A stretch of DNA of 6,125 nt from an uncultured Oscillospiraceae bacterium. GTDB taxonomy: Bacteria > Bacillota > Clostridia > Oscillospirales > Oscillospiraceae. The translations under genes were made by a program, and so were the position numbers. Below the pieces are notes generated by a model, which did not search any database, was not told the origin of the DNA, and saw nothing but the letters and a program-made list of their open reading frames with translations. The stretch is from NCBI GenBank assembly GCA_910587785.1, contig CAJUOA010000147.1, positions 1 through 6,125 of the forward strand, written 5' to 3'. Within the stretch, counting starts at the first letter, position 1. Each line of letters opens with the position of its first letter. Of this stretch, positions 1 through 4,851 are shown in pieces.

Positions 1-125
1 GCAGGCGGAGTTTAACATTCTGCCAATCTTGCCAGGGGAGCGCGCAGAAGTTCGGCGGCAGAGCACTATCCAGGCATGGCAGGGAGTCGCGGGCCCCTCC
101 GGCCCAAGAGGAGTGGGGGTGTCCA
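1..125. other. Left-edge stretch without a convincing gene
   Basis: Two plus-strand frames are open here and run across the left edge. One ends at a TGA at 158-160, inside the hairpin cluster. The other would end at a TAA at 13-15 after only four codons. None has a recognisable domain, and the longer frame runs straight into palindromic repeat sequence. The tail of an upstream gene may end in this stretch, but it cannot be shown from this window. Confidence 0.4.
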
Positions 126-212
126 GAGGGGGCAAAGCCCCCTTGGCGGCTTTTTGGTGACTTTTTGGCCGTGCAAAAAGTCACCGGGGTCCGGGGCGAG
201 GAGCCCCGGGCC
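126..212. repeat. Cluster of three intergenic hairpins, probable dispersed palindromic repeat
   Basis: Three perfect hairpins follow one another. GGGGGC (128-133) pairs with GCCCCC (137-142) across an AAA loop. GGTGACTTTTTG (156-167) pairs with CAAAAAGTCACC (174-185) across a 6-nt loop. CCGGGGC (191-197) pairs with GCCCCGG (203-209) across GAGGA. From memory, very similar modules with a GGTGAC-T-run stem recur between genes in high-GC clostridia, so this is probably one copy of a dispersed element. A role as a terminator for an upstream plus-strand gene is possible, but the last stem has no T tract after it. The short reading frames crossing it are most likely spurious. Confidence 0.55.
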
Positions 213-262
213 TTCGTCGGAGATGGCATTCATTCGGAAGAAACAAAAGCAGGATAATTCTA

Positions 263-291
263 TAGACATCCTTCCTTCTATCTGATATACT
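263..291 (+). promoter_or_regulatory. Sigma-A-type promoter for the oxidoreductase
   Basis: A -35 box TAGACA (263-268, 5 of 6 to consensus) and a -10 box TATACT (286-291, 5 of 6) are separated by exactly 17 bases. A TGA precedes the -10, giving an extended -10 element. The predicted transcript starts near 298, leaving a leader of about 45 nt that carries the ribosome binding site at 329-333. No clear operator palindrome overlaps it. Confidence 0.8.
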
Positions 292-343
292 ATGCCCACG
301 AGCGAAACCCAAAACTACAAGGGGAACGAGGAGAGAAAAAACG

Positions 344-1624
344 ATGAACAAACCTGTAACATTCGCCATCTGCGGCTGTGGCAACCGTGGCCTGGAGGCC
401 TACGCTACCTTCCAGACCCAGCACCCGGAGAAAATGAAGATCGTCGCCGGAGCCGACAGCCGCCCCGGTCAGCTCGCCCTCCTGCGCGAGCGCTACGGCG
501 TCGCCGAAAACATGTGCTTCTCCAGCGATGAGGAGCTCCTGAACCAACCCAAACTCGCCGACGTCATGATCATCTCCACCCAGGACCGCCAGCATGTGCC
601 CGAGGCCCTCCAGGCCCTGGATAAGGGCTACCACATCCTCCTGGAAAAGCCTATCTCCCCTGAACTCGACCAGTGCATCGCCCTCCGGGAGAAGGCCAAA
701 GAGACCGGCCGCATTGTCGTCGTCTGCCACGTCCTGCGCTACACAAAGTTCTACTCTACCCTGGAGCAGCTCCTCCGCCGCGGCGACATCGGCAAGATCC
801 AGACCATCGACGCCATGGAACACGTCGGCTATTGGCACTACGCCCACAGCTTCGTTCGCGGCAACTGGCGCCGCTCCGACGAGACCAGCCCCATGATCCT
901 CGCCAAGAGCTGCCACGATATGGACATCCTCCGCTGGCTCGCAGGCGAGAAGTGCCTCCGCGTCCAGAGCTTCGGCGGCTTGGACTACTTCCGCGCCGAA
1001 AACGCCCCCGCCGGTGCCGCCCTCCGCTGCCTCGATGGCTGTAAGGCCCGGGACAACTGCCCCTATGACGCGGAAAAACTCTACATCACCGGCGAGCGGT
1101 GCAGCTTCAAGAAGGTGGGCGACGGCTGGCCCTGCAACGTCCTTGCAAGCGAACCCACCGAGGAGAAGGTCTGGGACGCCATCCGTACCAGCCCCTACGG
1201 CCGCTGCGTCTTCCACTGCGACAACGACGTGGTGGACCACCAGACCGTGAACATGGAGTTTGAAAACAACATCAACGCCACCTTCACCATGACCGCCTTC
1301 ACCGACCACAACTACCGCACCATCAAAATCACCGGCACCCTGGGCGATATCGAGGGCGATATGCTCAAAAAGCAGATCATCGTCCACCGCTTCGGCCACC
1401 CCGAGGAGATCATCGACACTACCATCACCGACCCCTCCCTCGCCGGTCACGGCGGCGGCGACGGCGGCCTCATGGAGCAGTTCTGCGACCTCGTCGCCAA
1501 CGGCGGCACCAATGCCCTTACCAGCATCGACGCCTCCGTGGAAAGCCACGTCATGGCCCTCGCCGCCGAGGCCTCCCGCCTCCAGGGCGGCAAGACCATC
1601 GAGCTGGCGGAGTTCGAGAAGTAA
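344..1624 (+). CDS. Gfo/Idh/MocA-family NAD(P)-dependent oxidoreductase
   Basis: A 426-residue protein, somewhat longer than the usual 330-400 for the family. The N-terminal Rossmann fold has the dinucleotide-binding motif GCGNRG at residues 11-16 and the family signature EKP at 101-103, whose lysine is the usual catalytic or cofactor-contacting residue. A CHDMD motif at 190-194 matches the conserved HD-x-D region of the substrate domain. An unusual feature is a cysteine-rich stretch after the substrate-site motif (C229, C233, C239, C253, C264, C288, C292), which could bind metal. Family members oxidise or reduce sugars, inositols and related polyols in the cytoplasm; the substrate here cannot be read from sequence. 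The start is set by AGGAG at 329-333, 10 nt upstream of ATG. The gene has its own promoter and a terminator about 90 nt past its stop, so it is probably monocistronic. The long open frame on the opposite strand is a GC-rich shadow. Confidence 0.93.
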   Translation: MNKPVTFAICGCGNRGLEAYATFQTQHPEKMKIVAGADSRPGQLALLRERYGVAENMCFSSDEELLNQPKLADVMIISTQDRQHVPEALQALDKGYHILLEKPISPELDQCIALREKAKETGRIVVVCHVLRYTKFYSTLEQLLRRGDIGKIQTIDAMEHVGYWHYAHSFVRGNWRRSDETSPMILAKSCHDMDILRWLAGEKCLRVQSFGGLDYFRAENAPAGAALRCLDGCKARDNCPYDAEKLYITGERCSFKKVGDGWPCNVLASEPTEEKVWDAIRTSPYGRCVFHCDNDVVDHQTVNMEFENNINATFTMTAFTDHNYRTIKITGTLGDIEGDMLKKQIIVHRFGHPEEIIDTTITDPSLAGHGGGDGGLMEQFCDLVANGGTNALTSIDASVESHVMALAAEASRLQGGKTIELAEFEK

Positions 1625-1651
1625 GAAAGCTTGCTGTCGTTAGAGGGTGTA

Positions 1652-1684
1652 GGGGCGCACAGTGTGCGCCCGCCCGTCTGACGG
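1652..1684. repeat. Small palindromic intergenic repeat
   Basis: GGGCGCAC (1653-1660) pairs perfectly with GTGCGCCC (1664-1671) over a 3-nt loop, inside a GTAGGGGCG...CGCCCG context. A second short hairpin, CCGTC-T-GACGG (1674-1684), follows. From memory, palindromes with this GTAGGGGCG...CGCCCG frame and a variable core are dispersed in many Firmicutes genomes. There is no T tract, so it is not an obvious terminator. It lies between convergent genes. Confidence 0.5.
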
Positions 1685-1713
1685 TGCTTTGAATGGACAA
1701 CATACCTCCAGAC

Positions 1714-1751
1714 AAAAAAGGGACCACCCCGACTGGGATGGTCCCTTTTTT
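1714..1751. terminator. Bidirectional intrinsic terminator between convergent genes
   Basis: A 13-bp perfect stem (AAAAAAGGGACCA at 1714-1726 with TGGTCCCTTTTTT at 1739-1751) continues, after one mismatch, into three G-C pairs closed by a GACT loop. The A run on one side and the T run on the other give a U tract in both directions. It can therefore end the oxidoreductase transcript (+) and the three-gene operon arriving from the right (-), whose last stop codon is only a few bases away. Confidence 0.93.
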
Positions 1752-1756
1752 CACTG

Positions 1757-2092
1757 CTAACGCTTCATTTCCAATTTGACAGACGACGCCACTGCATAGA
1801 TGACCATGATAACCACGCTCAAACCAGCAACAGCAAACACCCACAGCCATCCGGTTGCAAAATACACAGCCAACAGCAGACAGGTCACTCCAATGAGAAG
1901 AAAAGCAAAACCTGATTGGCGGTAGTACGGTCTTTTTGCCCCATGATCCTGGTCCATCCTTTTGCGCTCCTCCGGACTTGCCCACAGGTAGGCATTGTTA
2001 AACAGGTATCCTTTACCCTTGAATTGAAACCAACTGATTACAAAGAAGCCAACGGCTATTCCCAGGAAAATAAGGCAGACTATGATCCTCAT
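1757..2092 (-). CDS. Small three-helix membrane protein, DUF3784-like
   Basis: A 111-residue protein with three hydrophobic segments, at about residues 2-21, 61-81 and 83-102. A charged loop after the first segment contains GKGYLFNNAY followed by SPEERKR. The layout (one helix, a GKG..L...Y...s.eE+ loop, then two helices) resembles the DUF3784 family of about 100 residues found in Firmicutes, whose function is unknown. The family assignment comes from pattern memory and is moderate. The start is supported by GGAGGG at 2098-2103, five bases upstream of ATG. It is the last gene of the minus-strand SEC-C operon, 36 bases after the charged helical protein, and ends beside the shared terminator. 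It probably sits in the cytoplasmic membrane; no signal peptidase site is evident. Confidence 0.83.
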   Translation of the reverse strand: MRIIVCLIFLGIAVGFFVISWFQFKGKGYLFNNAYLWASPEERKRMDQDHGAKRPYYRQSGFAFLLIGVTCLLLAVYFATGWLWVFAVAGLSVVIMVIYAVASSVKLEMKR

Positions 2093-2106
2093 GATGCTCC
2101 CTCCAA

Positions 2107-2122
2107 TGTTTCACGTGAAATC
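2107..2122. promoter_or_regulatory. parS-like ParB-binding site candidate
   Basis: TGTTTCACGTGAAATC matches the bacterial parS consensus TGTTNCACGTGAAACA at all but the last two positions. The central TTTCACGTGAAA (2109-2120) is a perfect 12-bp palindrome. It lies in the 36-bp gap between two minus-strand genes, just upstream of the ribosome binding site of the small membrane protein. parS sites are bound by ParB/Spo0J and usually cluster near the replication origin. Whether this copy is functional, or instead serves as a local operator, cannot be decided from the window. Confidence 0.5.
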
Positions 2123-2128
2123 ATCATC

Positions 2129-2821
2129 TCACCCCTGCACATCCAGCTCCCCGCCCGTCTCCACCGGAGCCTCCGGCGCGGCCTGGGCGGCGTACTGCTC
2201 GATGGCGCTGTCCAGAGACCGGCTTGCTGCGGCCCCCAGAGCCTGGGCCTGCTCCCTCAGCTCCAGCCTCGTAGCGGTGAGCTGGGCATTCTGCCGCTTG
2301 TCGATCTCCGCCTCCCGCAGGTACCCGCTCTCCCGAATGGCCCGCTGGGCCCTGCGGCGGCGGAGCTCCTGCCGCTCCCGCGCGGCCTCCTCCTCGCTTG
2401 CCCGCTTCTGACGGCGCTCCAGGACCGCCTCCCGGTCCAGGTCCCGTTTCTTCTTCTCGCCCCGGCGGACAGCCTTCTGTAACTGCCGAATCGCCCCCCG
2501 GATAGCCGGGGCGTTGTCCGGGTCCGTGCGCAGAGCGGCCCGCAGCTGGGCCATGCGCCGCCGGGCGTACCCCGAGGCCGCGTTCACCTGGGAGCGGTTC
2601 TTCGCCCGGCCCAGACGGCTGTAAGCCTCCAGGGCGGCGTCGCCGTAGTTGGTGTTCCGGGTCTCCTTCTGGAATTTGTCCAGGTTTTTCCGGTGGGCCT
2701 CAATCTTCTCCCGGGACTCCCGGATCATCTCCGTCACCGTCTGATGCTCCCGCTCCTGCCGGACCGGCTGGGCGGAACAGACGCCGCTCTGTTGACTGCC
2801 GCTCACACCTTGGATACTCAT
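2129..2821 (-). CDS. Highly charged, mostly helical (coiled-coil) protein of unknown function
   Basis: A 230-residue protein starting at the ATG at 2821. A strong AAGGAGGG lies 8 bases upstream. The in-frame extension to 2863 would need a TTG start with no good ribosome binding site. A short polar N-terminus (MSIQGVSGSQ) is followed by almost continuous charged helix: about residues 28-55, 65-100 and a very Arg/Lys/Glu-rich stretch from about 110 to 195 containing EEEAARERQELRRRRAQRA. The tail is acidic and proline-containing. There is no membrane segment and no catalytic motif that I recognise. The pattern suggests a coiled-coil scaffold or nucleic-acid-associated protein, but this is inference only. 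It lies between the SEC-C gene (53 bases upstream) and the small membrane protein, so the three are probably co-transcribed. Confidence 0.85.
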   Translation of the reverse strand: MSIQGVSGSQQSGVCSAQPVRQEREHQTVTEMIRESREKIEAHRKNLDKFQKETRNTNYGDAALEAYSRLGRAKNRSQVNAASGYARRRMAQLRAALRTDPDNAPAIRGAIRQLQKAVRRGEKKKRDLDREAVLERRQKRASEEEAARERQELRRRRAQRAIRESGYLREAEIDKRQNAQLTATRLELREQAQALGAAASRSLDSAIEQYAAQAAPEAPVETGGELDVQG

Positions 2822-2828
2822 ATGCCCG

Positions 2829-2836
2829 CCCTCCTT
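2829..2836 (-). promoter_or_regulatory. Ribosome binding site that fixes the start of the charged helical protein
   Basis: Reads AAGGAGGG on the minus strand, 8 bases before the ATG at 2821. It favours this ATG over the TTG at 2863 and shortens the protein from 244 to 230 residues. Confidence 0.85.
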
Positions 2837-2874
2837 TTTGATACTGTTTCCGATTCTGCACAAACTTTTCCGCC

Positions 2875-4059
2875 CTACACCGCAAACAGGTCCACGATCG
2901 GCCCCTTGCTGTAGTCAAAGGGCTTCTTCCCGTGGGCGGCCTCCCAGAGACTGCGGCCGATATCCTCGCTGTAGTGGTCGAACATCCACTCTTTGAAGTT
3001 GCTCTTCAGATTCGCCTTGAAATTGGCGTAGATGGTAAACGCCAGCCGGGTCTCCTCGCTCCAGACCTTCCAGAGTCTGGGGCTGATGACCATATTCTCC
3101 GCGTACAGCGGCAGGATGCGGGAGAGATAGAACCGCACCTTCTCCGGCGGCGCGCTGGCCAATTGCCGGAACAGCTCCCCGTAGACCTCCAGATCCTCCT
3201 CCAGACAGCTTAGGAGCACCCAGGACCGCCCCTTCTCCGGAAAGGCGGTGATAGACAACCGGCGGGCAGGTCCGTTCTTCGCCGTGTGGAGGATCTTCGC
3301 CCCGTCCATGTCGTAGTCCGGCGGGCGGTAGGCATAGACCGCAAAGGCCATGCTCCCCTCCAGGGACACCGCGCAGGTGGCAAGACCCCCGTAGGTCTTC
3401 TTTAAGAGCTCCTGGTCAAAGACCGCCTTCACCGGCTCCAGCTCCCCGATGGCCTTCTGCGTGGCCCGGTAGAGGGTGATCAGCCGGGGCAGGCGGAAGA
3501 GAAACGGCCTCTGCTTGAAATTCCTCTGGAAGGACCGCAGGACTGTCAGCTGCTTGGCGTACTCCGTGGCAAAGGCCCGGTAGGCGTAGAGGAACACCTC
3601 CTCCCGGCTCTCCGGGTCGAAGCGCCCCTTGCCCAGGAGGGAGAACGTCGACGCGTGGCGCTCGCAGAAAAACGCCTCCGTCACCGCGTTCTTTACCGGC
3701 ACCTTCACAAAGTCCGTCAGCACGATGGGCTCGTCGTCCTCGAACCTGATGACCCGGGGCTCCACATCCCGGTCCATCACGTATACCTGTTTATCGGCCC
3801 CAGCAAGCAGTTCCATTACCCCCTCCGCCTGGAGGGGCCGGGAATTTCTCACCATGCCCTTACACCCCGCCTGGTCCGGGTGGATGCACACCCGGGTCAC
3901 AGGACGCCGCAGGAGCTCCAGGAGCTGCCCGTCCAGGCTCCGGTCCATGTCCAGTGACGCCTGGTTGTCCTTCCCCTTACAGCACATGCCGTACTTCCTG
4001 CCGCTCCCGCAGGGACAGGGCTCGTTTCTGCTGATCCAGTAGTTTTCAAAGAGCTTCAT
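2875..4059 (-). CDS. SEC-C zinc-motif protein with a second candidate metal site
   Basis: A 394-residue protein. Residues 12-29 (NEPCPCGSGRKYGMCCKG) are a textbook SEC-C motif, with zinc ligands C15, C17, C26 and C27. This motif is best known from the SecA C-terminus but also occurs on many unrelated proteins. Further on, C58-x7-C66 and C132-x2-H135 could form a second zinc site. The pattern CIHP...C, then FC..H, then YRA...E resembles, from memory, a family of uncharacterised SEC-C-associated proteins. The remainder is mixed alpha/beta with no known catalytic motif, no membrane segment and no signal peptide, so it is probably cytoplasmic. The start at 4059 is chosen over 4092 because GGAGG lies at 4069-4073 and the predicted transcription start is near 4094. 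It is the first gene of a three-gene operon. Its function is unknown. Confidence 0.9.
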   Translation of the reverse strand: MKLFENYWISRNEPCPCGSGRKYGMCCKGKDNQASLDMDRSLDGQLLELLRRPVTRVCIHPDQAGCKGMVRNSRPLQAEGVMELLAGADKQVYVMDRDVEPRVIRFEDDEPIVLTDFVKVPVKNAVTEAFFCERHASTFSLLGKGRFDPESREEVFLYAYRAFATEYAKQLTVLRSFQRNFKQRPFLFRLPRLITLYRATQKAIGELEPVKAVFDQELLKKTYGGLATCAVSLEGSMAFAVYAYRPPDYDMDGAKILHTAKNGPARRLSITAFPEKGRSWVLLSCLEEDLEVYGELFRQLASAPPEKVRFYLSRILPLYAENMVISPRLWKVWSEETRLAFTIYANFKANLKSNFKEWMFDHYSEDIGRSLWEAAHGKKPFDYSKGPIVDLFAV

Positions 4060-4068
4060 CGCGCTCCC

Positions 4069-4073
4069 CCTCC
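4069..4073 (-). promoter_or_regulatory. Ribosome binding site that fixes the SEC-C gene start
   Basis: GGAGG on the minus strand, within a longer purine run, 9 bases before the ATG at 4059. An upstream in-frame ATG at 4092 would lie almost at the predicted transcription start and has no ribosome binding site. Confidence 0.8.
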
Positions 4074-4100
4074 TCTCCTGCCAGTGTGTCATTTTATCGT

Positions 4101-4129
4101 ATTATAGCAGATATCGCGGGGCATTACCA
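4101..4129 (-). promoter_or_regulatory. Extended -10 promoter for the SEC-C operon
   Basis: A perfect TATAAT (4106-4101) is preceded by TGC, giving a consensus extended -10. The -35 at 17-bp spacing (TGGTAA, 4129-4124) is weak, as is common with extended -10 promoters. The predicted start near 4094 gives a leader of about 35 nt to the ATG at 4059. Confidence 0.72.
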
Positions 4130-4150
4130 GGATAAATTTGGGAGCACGCC

Positions 4151-4194
4151 AAAAACACCAAGAAGCCCCGCCTTGCGGCAGGGCTCCCTGGTGT
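4151..4194 (-). terminator. Intrinsic terminator, minus strand
   Basis: In minus-strand RNA, bases 4194-4177 pair with 4172-4155 along 18 consecutive positions, three of them G.U. The loop is GCAA (a GNRA tetraloop) and a UUUU tract follows. The same DNA read as plus-strand RNA would have A-C mismatches at those three positions, so the structure fits minus-strand transcription only. It probably ends the transcript of the 56-residue gene and insulates the SEC-C promoter just beyond it. Confidence 0.85.
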
Positions 4195-4381
4195 GTGTTG
4201 TGTGTGTTTTAGGAGGGAGAAATCGCATCGGGTTTTATCCCTTTGCTGATTGTATCTTAGCGGAACAATAAGAAGAAATCATGAAATCCATGTAAACAAA
4301 TTATGAACTTCTCAAATTTCTTTGCGTCTGCCGGTCCGGACCCTGCGGGGGCGTTGGACGGGGGGCCGGGAGGTGCCGCTG
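4195..4381. other. Gene-less stretch between small ORF and terminator
   Basis: About 190 bases that would form the 3' untranslated part of the minus-strand small-gene transcript. The part next to the gene (about 4320-4381) is very GC-rich; the rest is AT-rich with a TG-repeat tract at 4190-4208. Only tiny reading frames occur (18-34 codons, without convincing ribosome binding sites). I see no domain, tRNA or clear regulatory motif. Confidence 0.5.
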
Positions 4382-4552
4382 TTAATCTTTCTCCTCCGGA
4401 CGGCTCATGTAATGCTCCTCCGCGTTCAGGAGGGCGTTGGAGAGGAGGAGTTTTACCGCGTCAATGCTCTCCGCGCCTTTTTTCTCCAGCAGGGTCAGGG
4501 CAAAGTCGATGGTTCCTACCAGGTTCGCATACTCTTTTTCATAGTCGAACAT
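4382..4552 (-). CDS. Small 56-residue helical protein of unknown function
   Basis: The reading frame starts at ATG 4552 and ends at TAA 4382. It begins MFDYEKEYANLVGTIDFAL and is predicted to be mostly helical and acidic, with no cysteines and no membrane segment. Codons favour G or C at the third position, like the larger genes nearby, which supports real coding. A well-formed promoter (4611-4639) lies upstream and a terminator downstream. The ribosome binding site is weak (AAGAAG about 8 bases upstream). A TGA in the same frame a few codons before the ATG means no longer start is possible. It diverges from the ribbon-helix-helix regulator across a shared palindrome, so it is a plausible regulatory target. 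I do not recognise the family; a toxin or partner role is not supported by any motif. Confidence 0.68.
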   Translation of the reverse strand: MFDYEKEYANLVGTIDFALTLLEKKGAESIDAVKLLLSNALLNAEEHYMSRPEEKD

Positions 4553-4619
4553 AAATTTTCTTCTTATATTGCGTCAAAAATGAGTTATAATTTCGTCATT
4601 CCTCCATATAAAGATAACA

Positions 4620-4638
4620 TGACATTATAATAATGTCA
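4620..4638. promoter_or_regulatory. Palindromic operator candidate for the ribbon-helix-helix regulator
   Basis: TGACATTATAATAATGTCA is a perfect 9-bp inverted repeat around one central base. It sits about 30 bases upstream of the regulator's ATG and covers the -35 of the divergent small gene and a TATAAT on the plus strand. Ribbon-helix-helix proteins typically bind such short palindromes as paired dimers and often repress their own gene. Three CGTCA pentamers (4572-4576, 4594-4598, 4645-4649) flank it and resemble its TGTCA half-site. Confidence 0.7.
4626..4631 (+). promoter_or_regulatory. Probable -10 box for the ribbon-helix-helix gene
   Basis: A perfect TATAAT inside the palindrome; a start near 4638 would give a leader of about 31 nt. 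No good -35 exists at 16-18 bp spacing (best TCCATA at 4603-4608), so the promoter is uncertain. Another TATAAT at 4586-4591 is an alternative, also without a good -35. Confidence 0.4.
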
Positions 4639-4656
4639 ATAGTTCGTCAAAATTTC

Positions 4657-4661
4657 GGAGG
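4657..4661 (+). promoter_or_regulatory. Ribosome binding site that fixes the regulator start
   Basis: GGAGG lies 7 bases before the ATG at 4669. The in-frame ATG at 4663 is too close to it, and the ATG at 4633 lies inside the operator region with no ribosome binding site. The protein is therefore 60 rather than 72 residues. Confidence 0.85.
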
Positions 4662-4668
4662 AATGTTT

Positions 4669-4851
4669 ATGGCAAAAGATGATTTAGCGCGGTATACGCT
4701 AAGAGTTCCAAAGGAGATTTTAGATAAATTAGGTCACATTGCGGAATACAATGGTAGGACCAAAAATAAAGAACTGGAACAGATGATAAAGGCTCGAATT
4801 ACCGCATTTGAACAAAAACATGGAGAAATTAGCATAGAGAAAGAGGATTGA
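4669..4851 (+). CDS. Arc-like ribbon-helix-helix DNA-binding protein
   Basis: A 60-residue protein matching the ribbon-helix-helix fold. A short N-terminal strand (residues 7-12, RYTLRV) is followed by helix A (about 15-25), a turn containing NGRTKNKE, and helix B (about 30-47). The strand inserts into the DNA major groove as a dimer in this family. The length is typical of orphan Arc-family regulators in Firmicutes and phages and of type II antitoxins, but no toxin gene is adjacent on the same strand. The gene is much more AT-rich than its neighbours, suggesting horizontal origin. It diverges from the 56-residue gene across the palindrome at 4620-4638 and probably represses itself and that gene. 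Its stop codon lies inside the stem of its own terminator. Confidence 0.88.
   Translation: MAKDDLARYTLRVPKEILDKLGHIAEYNGRTKNKELEQMIKARITAFEQKHGEISIEKED

Larger units (their letters stand above)
4611..4639 (-). promoter_or_regulatory. Strong promoter for the 56-residue gene
   Basis: A perfect -35 TTGACA (4639-4634), a 17-bp spacer, then TATCTT (4616-4611) preceded by TGT, giving an extended -10. The predicted start is near 4604, with a leader of about 52 nt. The -35 box and most of the spacer lie inside the palindrome 4620-4638, so a protein bound there would block it. Confidence 0.75.

Noticed and set aside
2..160. Possible C-terminal end of a gene entering from the left (52 codons, plus strand)
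   Set aside because: No recognisable motif, two plus-strand frames are equally open, and the end runs into palindromic repeat DNA. It may be real but cannot be supported from this window.
66..299. Short frames on both strands over the hairpin cluster
   Set aside because: They translate the intergenic repeat, have no ribosome binding site, and the minus-strand one runs through the oxidoreductase promoter.
290..1549. A 419-codon open frame on the minus strand opposite the oxidoreductase
   Set aside because: It is rich in Val, Ala, Gly, Glu and Asp, as expected from the complement of a GC-rich coding frame. It shows no domain, while the plus-strand frame has clear Rossmann and EKP motifs plus a promoter and ribosome binding site.
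4188..4260. Leader peptide or attenuator before the SEC-C gene (ATG on the minus strand near 4228)
   Set aside because: The frame reads through the terminator hairpin, has no ribosome binding site at proper spacing and no amino-acid run of the kind seen in attenuators. The SEC-C promoter lies downstream of the hairpin.
4086..4271. 61-codon plus-strand frame upstream of the SEC-C gene
   Set aside because: It overlaps the SEC-C promoter and reads through the minus-strand terminator hairpin, with no ribosome binding site or motif.
4303..4630. Plus-strand frames of 83 and 102 codons across the small gene
   Set aside because: They are antisense to the 56-residue frame, cross the divergent promoter and lack ribosome binding sites; the composition is irregular.
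4595..4665. RNA hairpin hiding the regulator's ribosome binding site (CATTCCTCC with GGAGGAATG)
   Set aside because: The left arm would be transcribed only from a promoter upstream of 4597. The visible -10 boxes would start transcripts at about 4598 or 4638, so the full arm is probably absent from the RNA; a DNA-level role is more likely.
4382..4851. Toxin-antitoxin pair formed by the 56-residue protein and the ribbon-helix-helix protein
   Set aside because: The genes are divergent rather than in one operon, and the 56-residue protein shows no toxin motif (no RelE, MazF, PIN or similar). Regulator plus target is the simpler reading.
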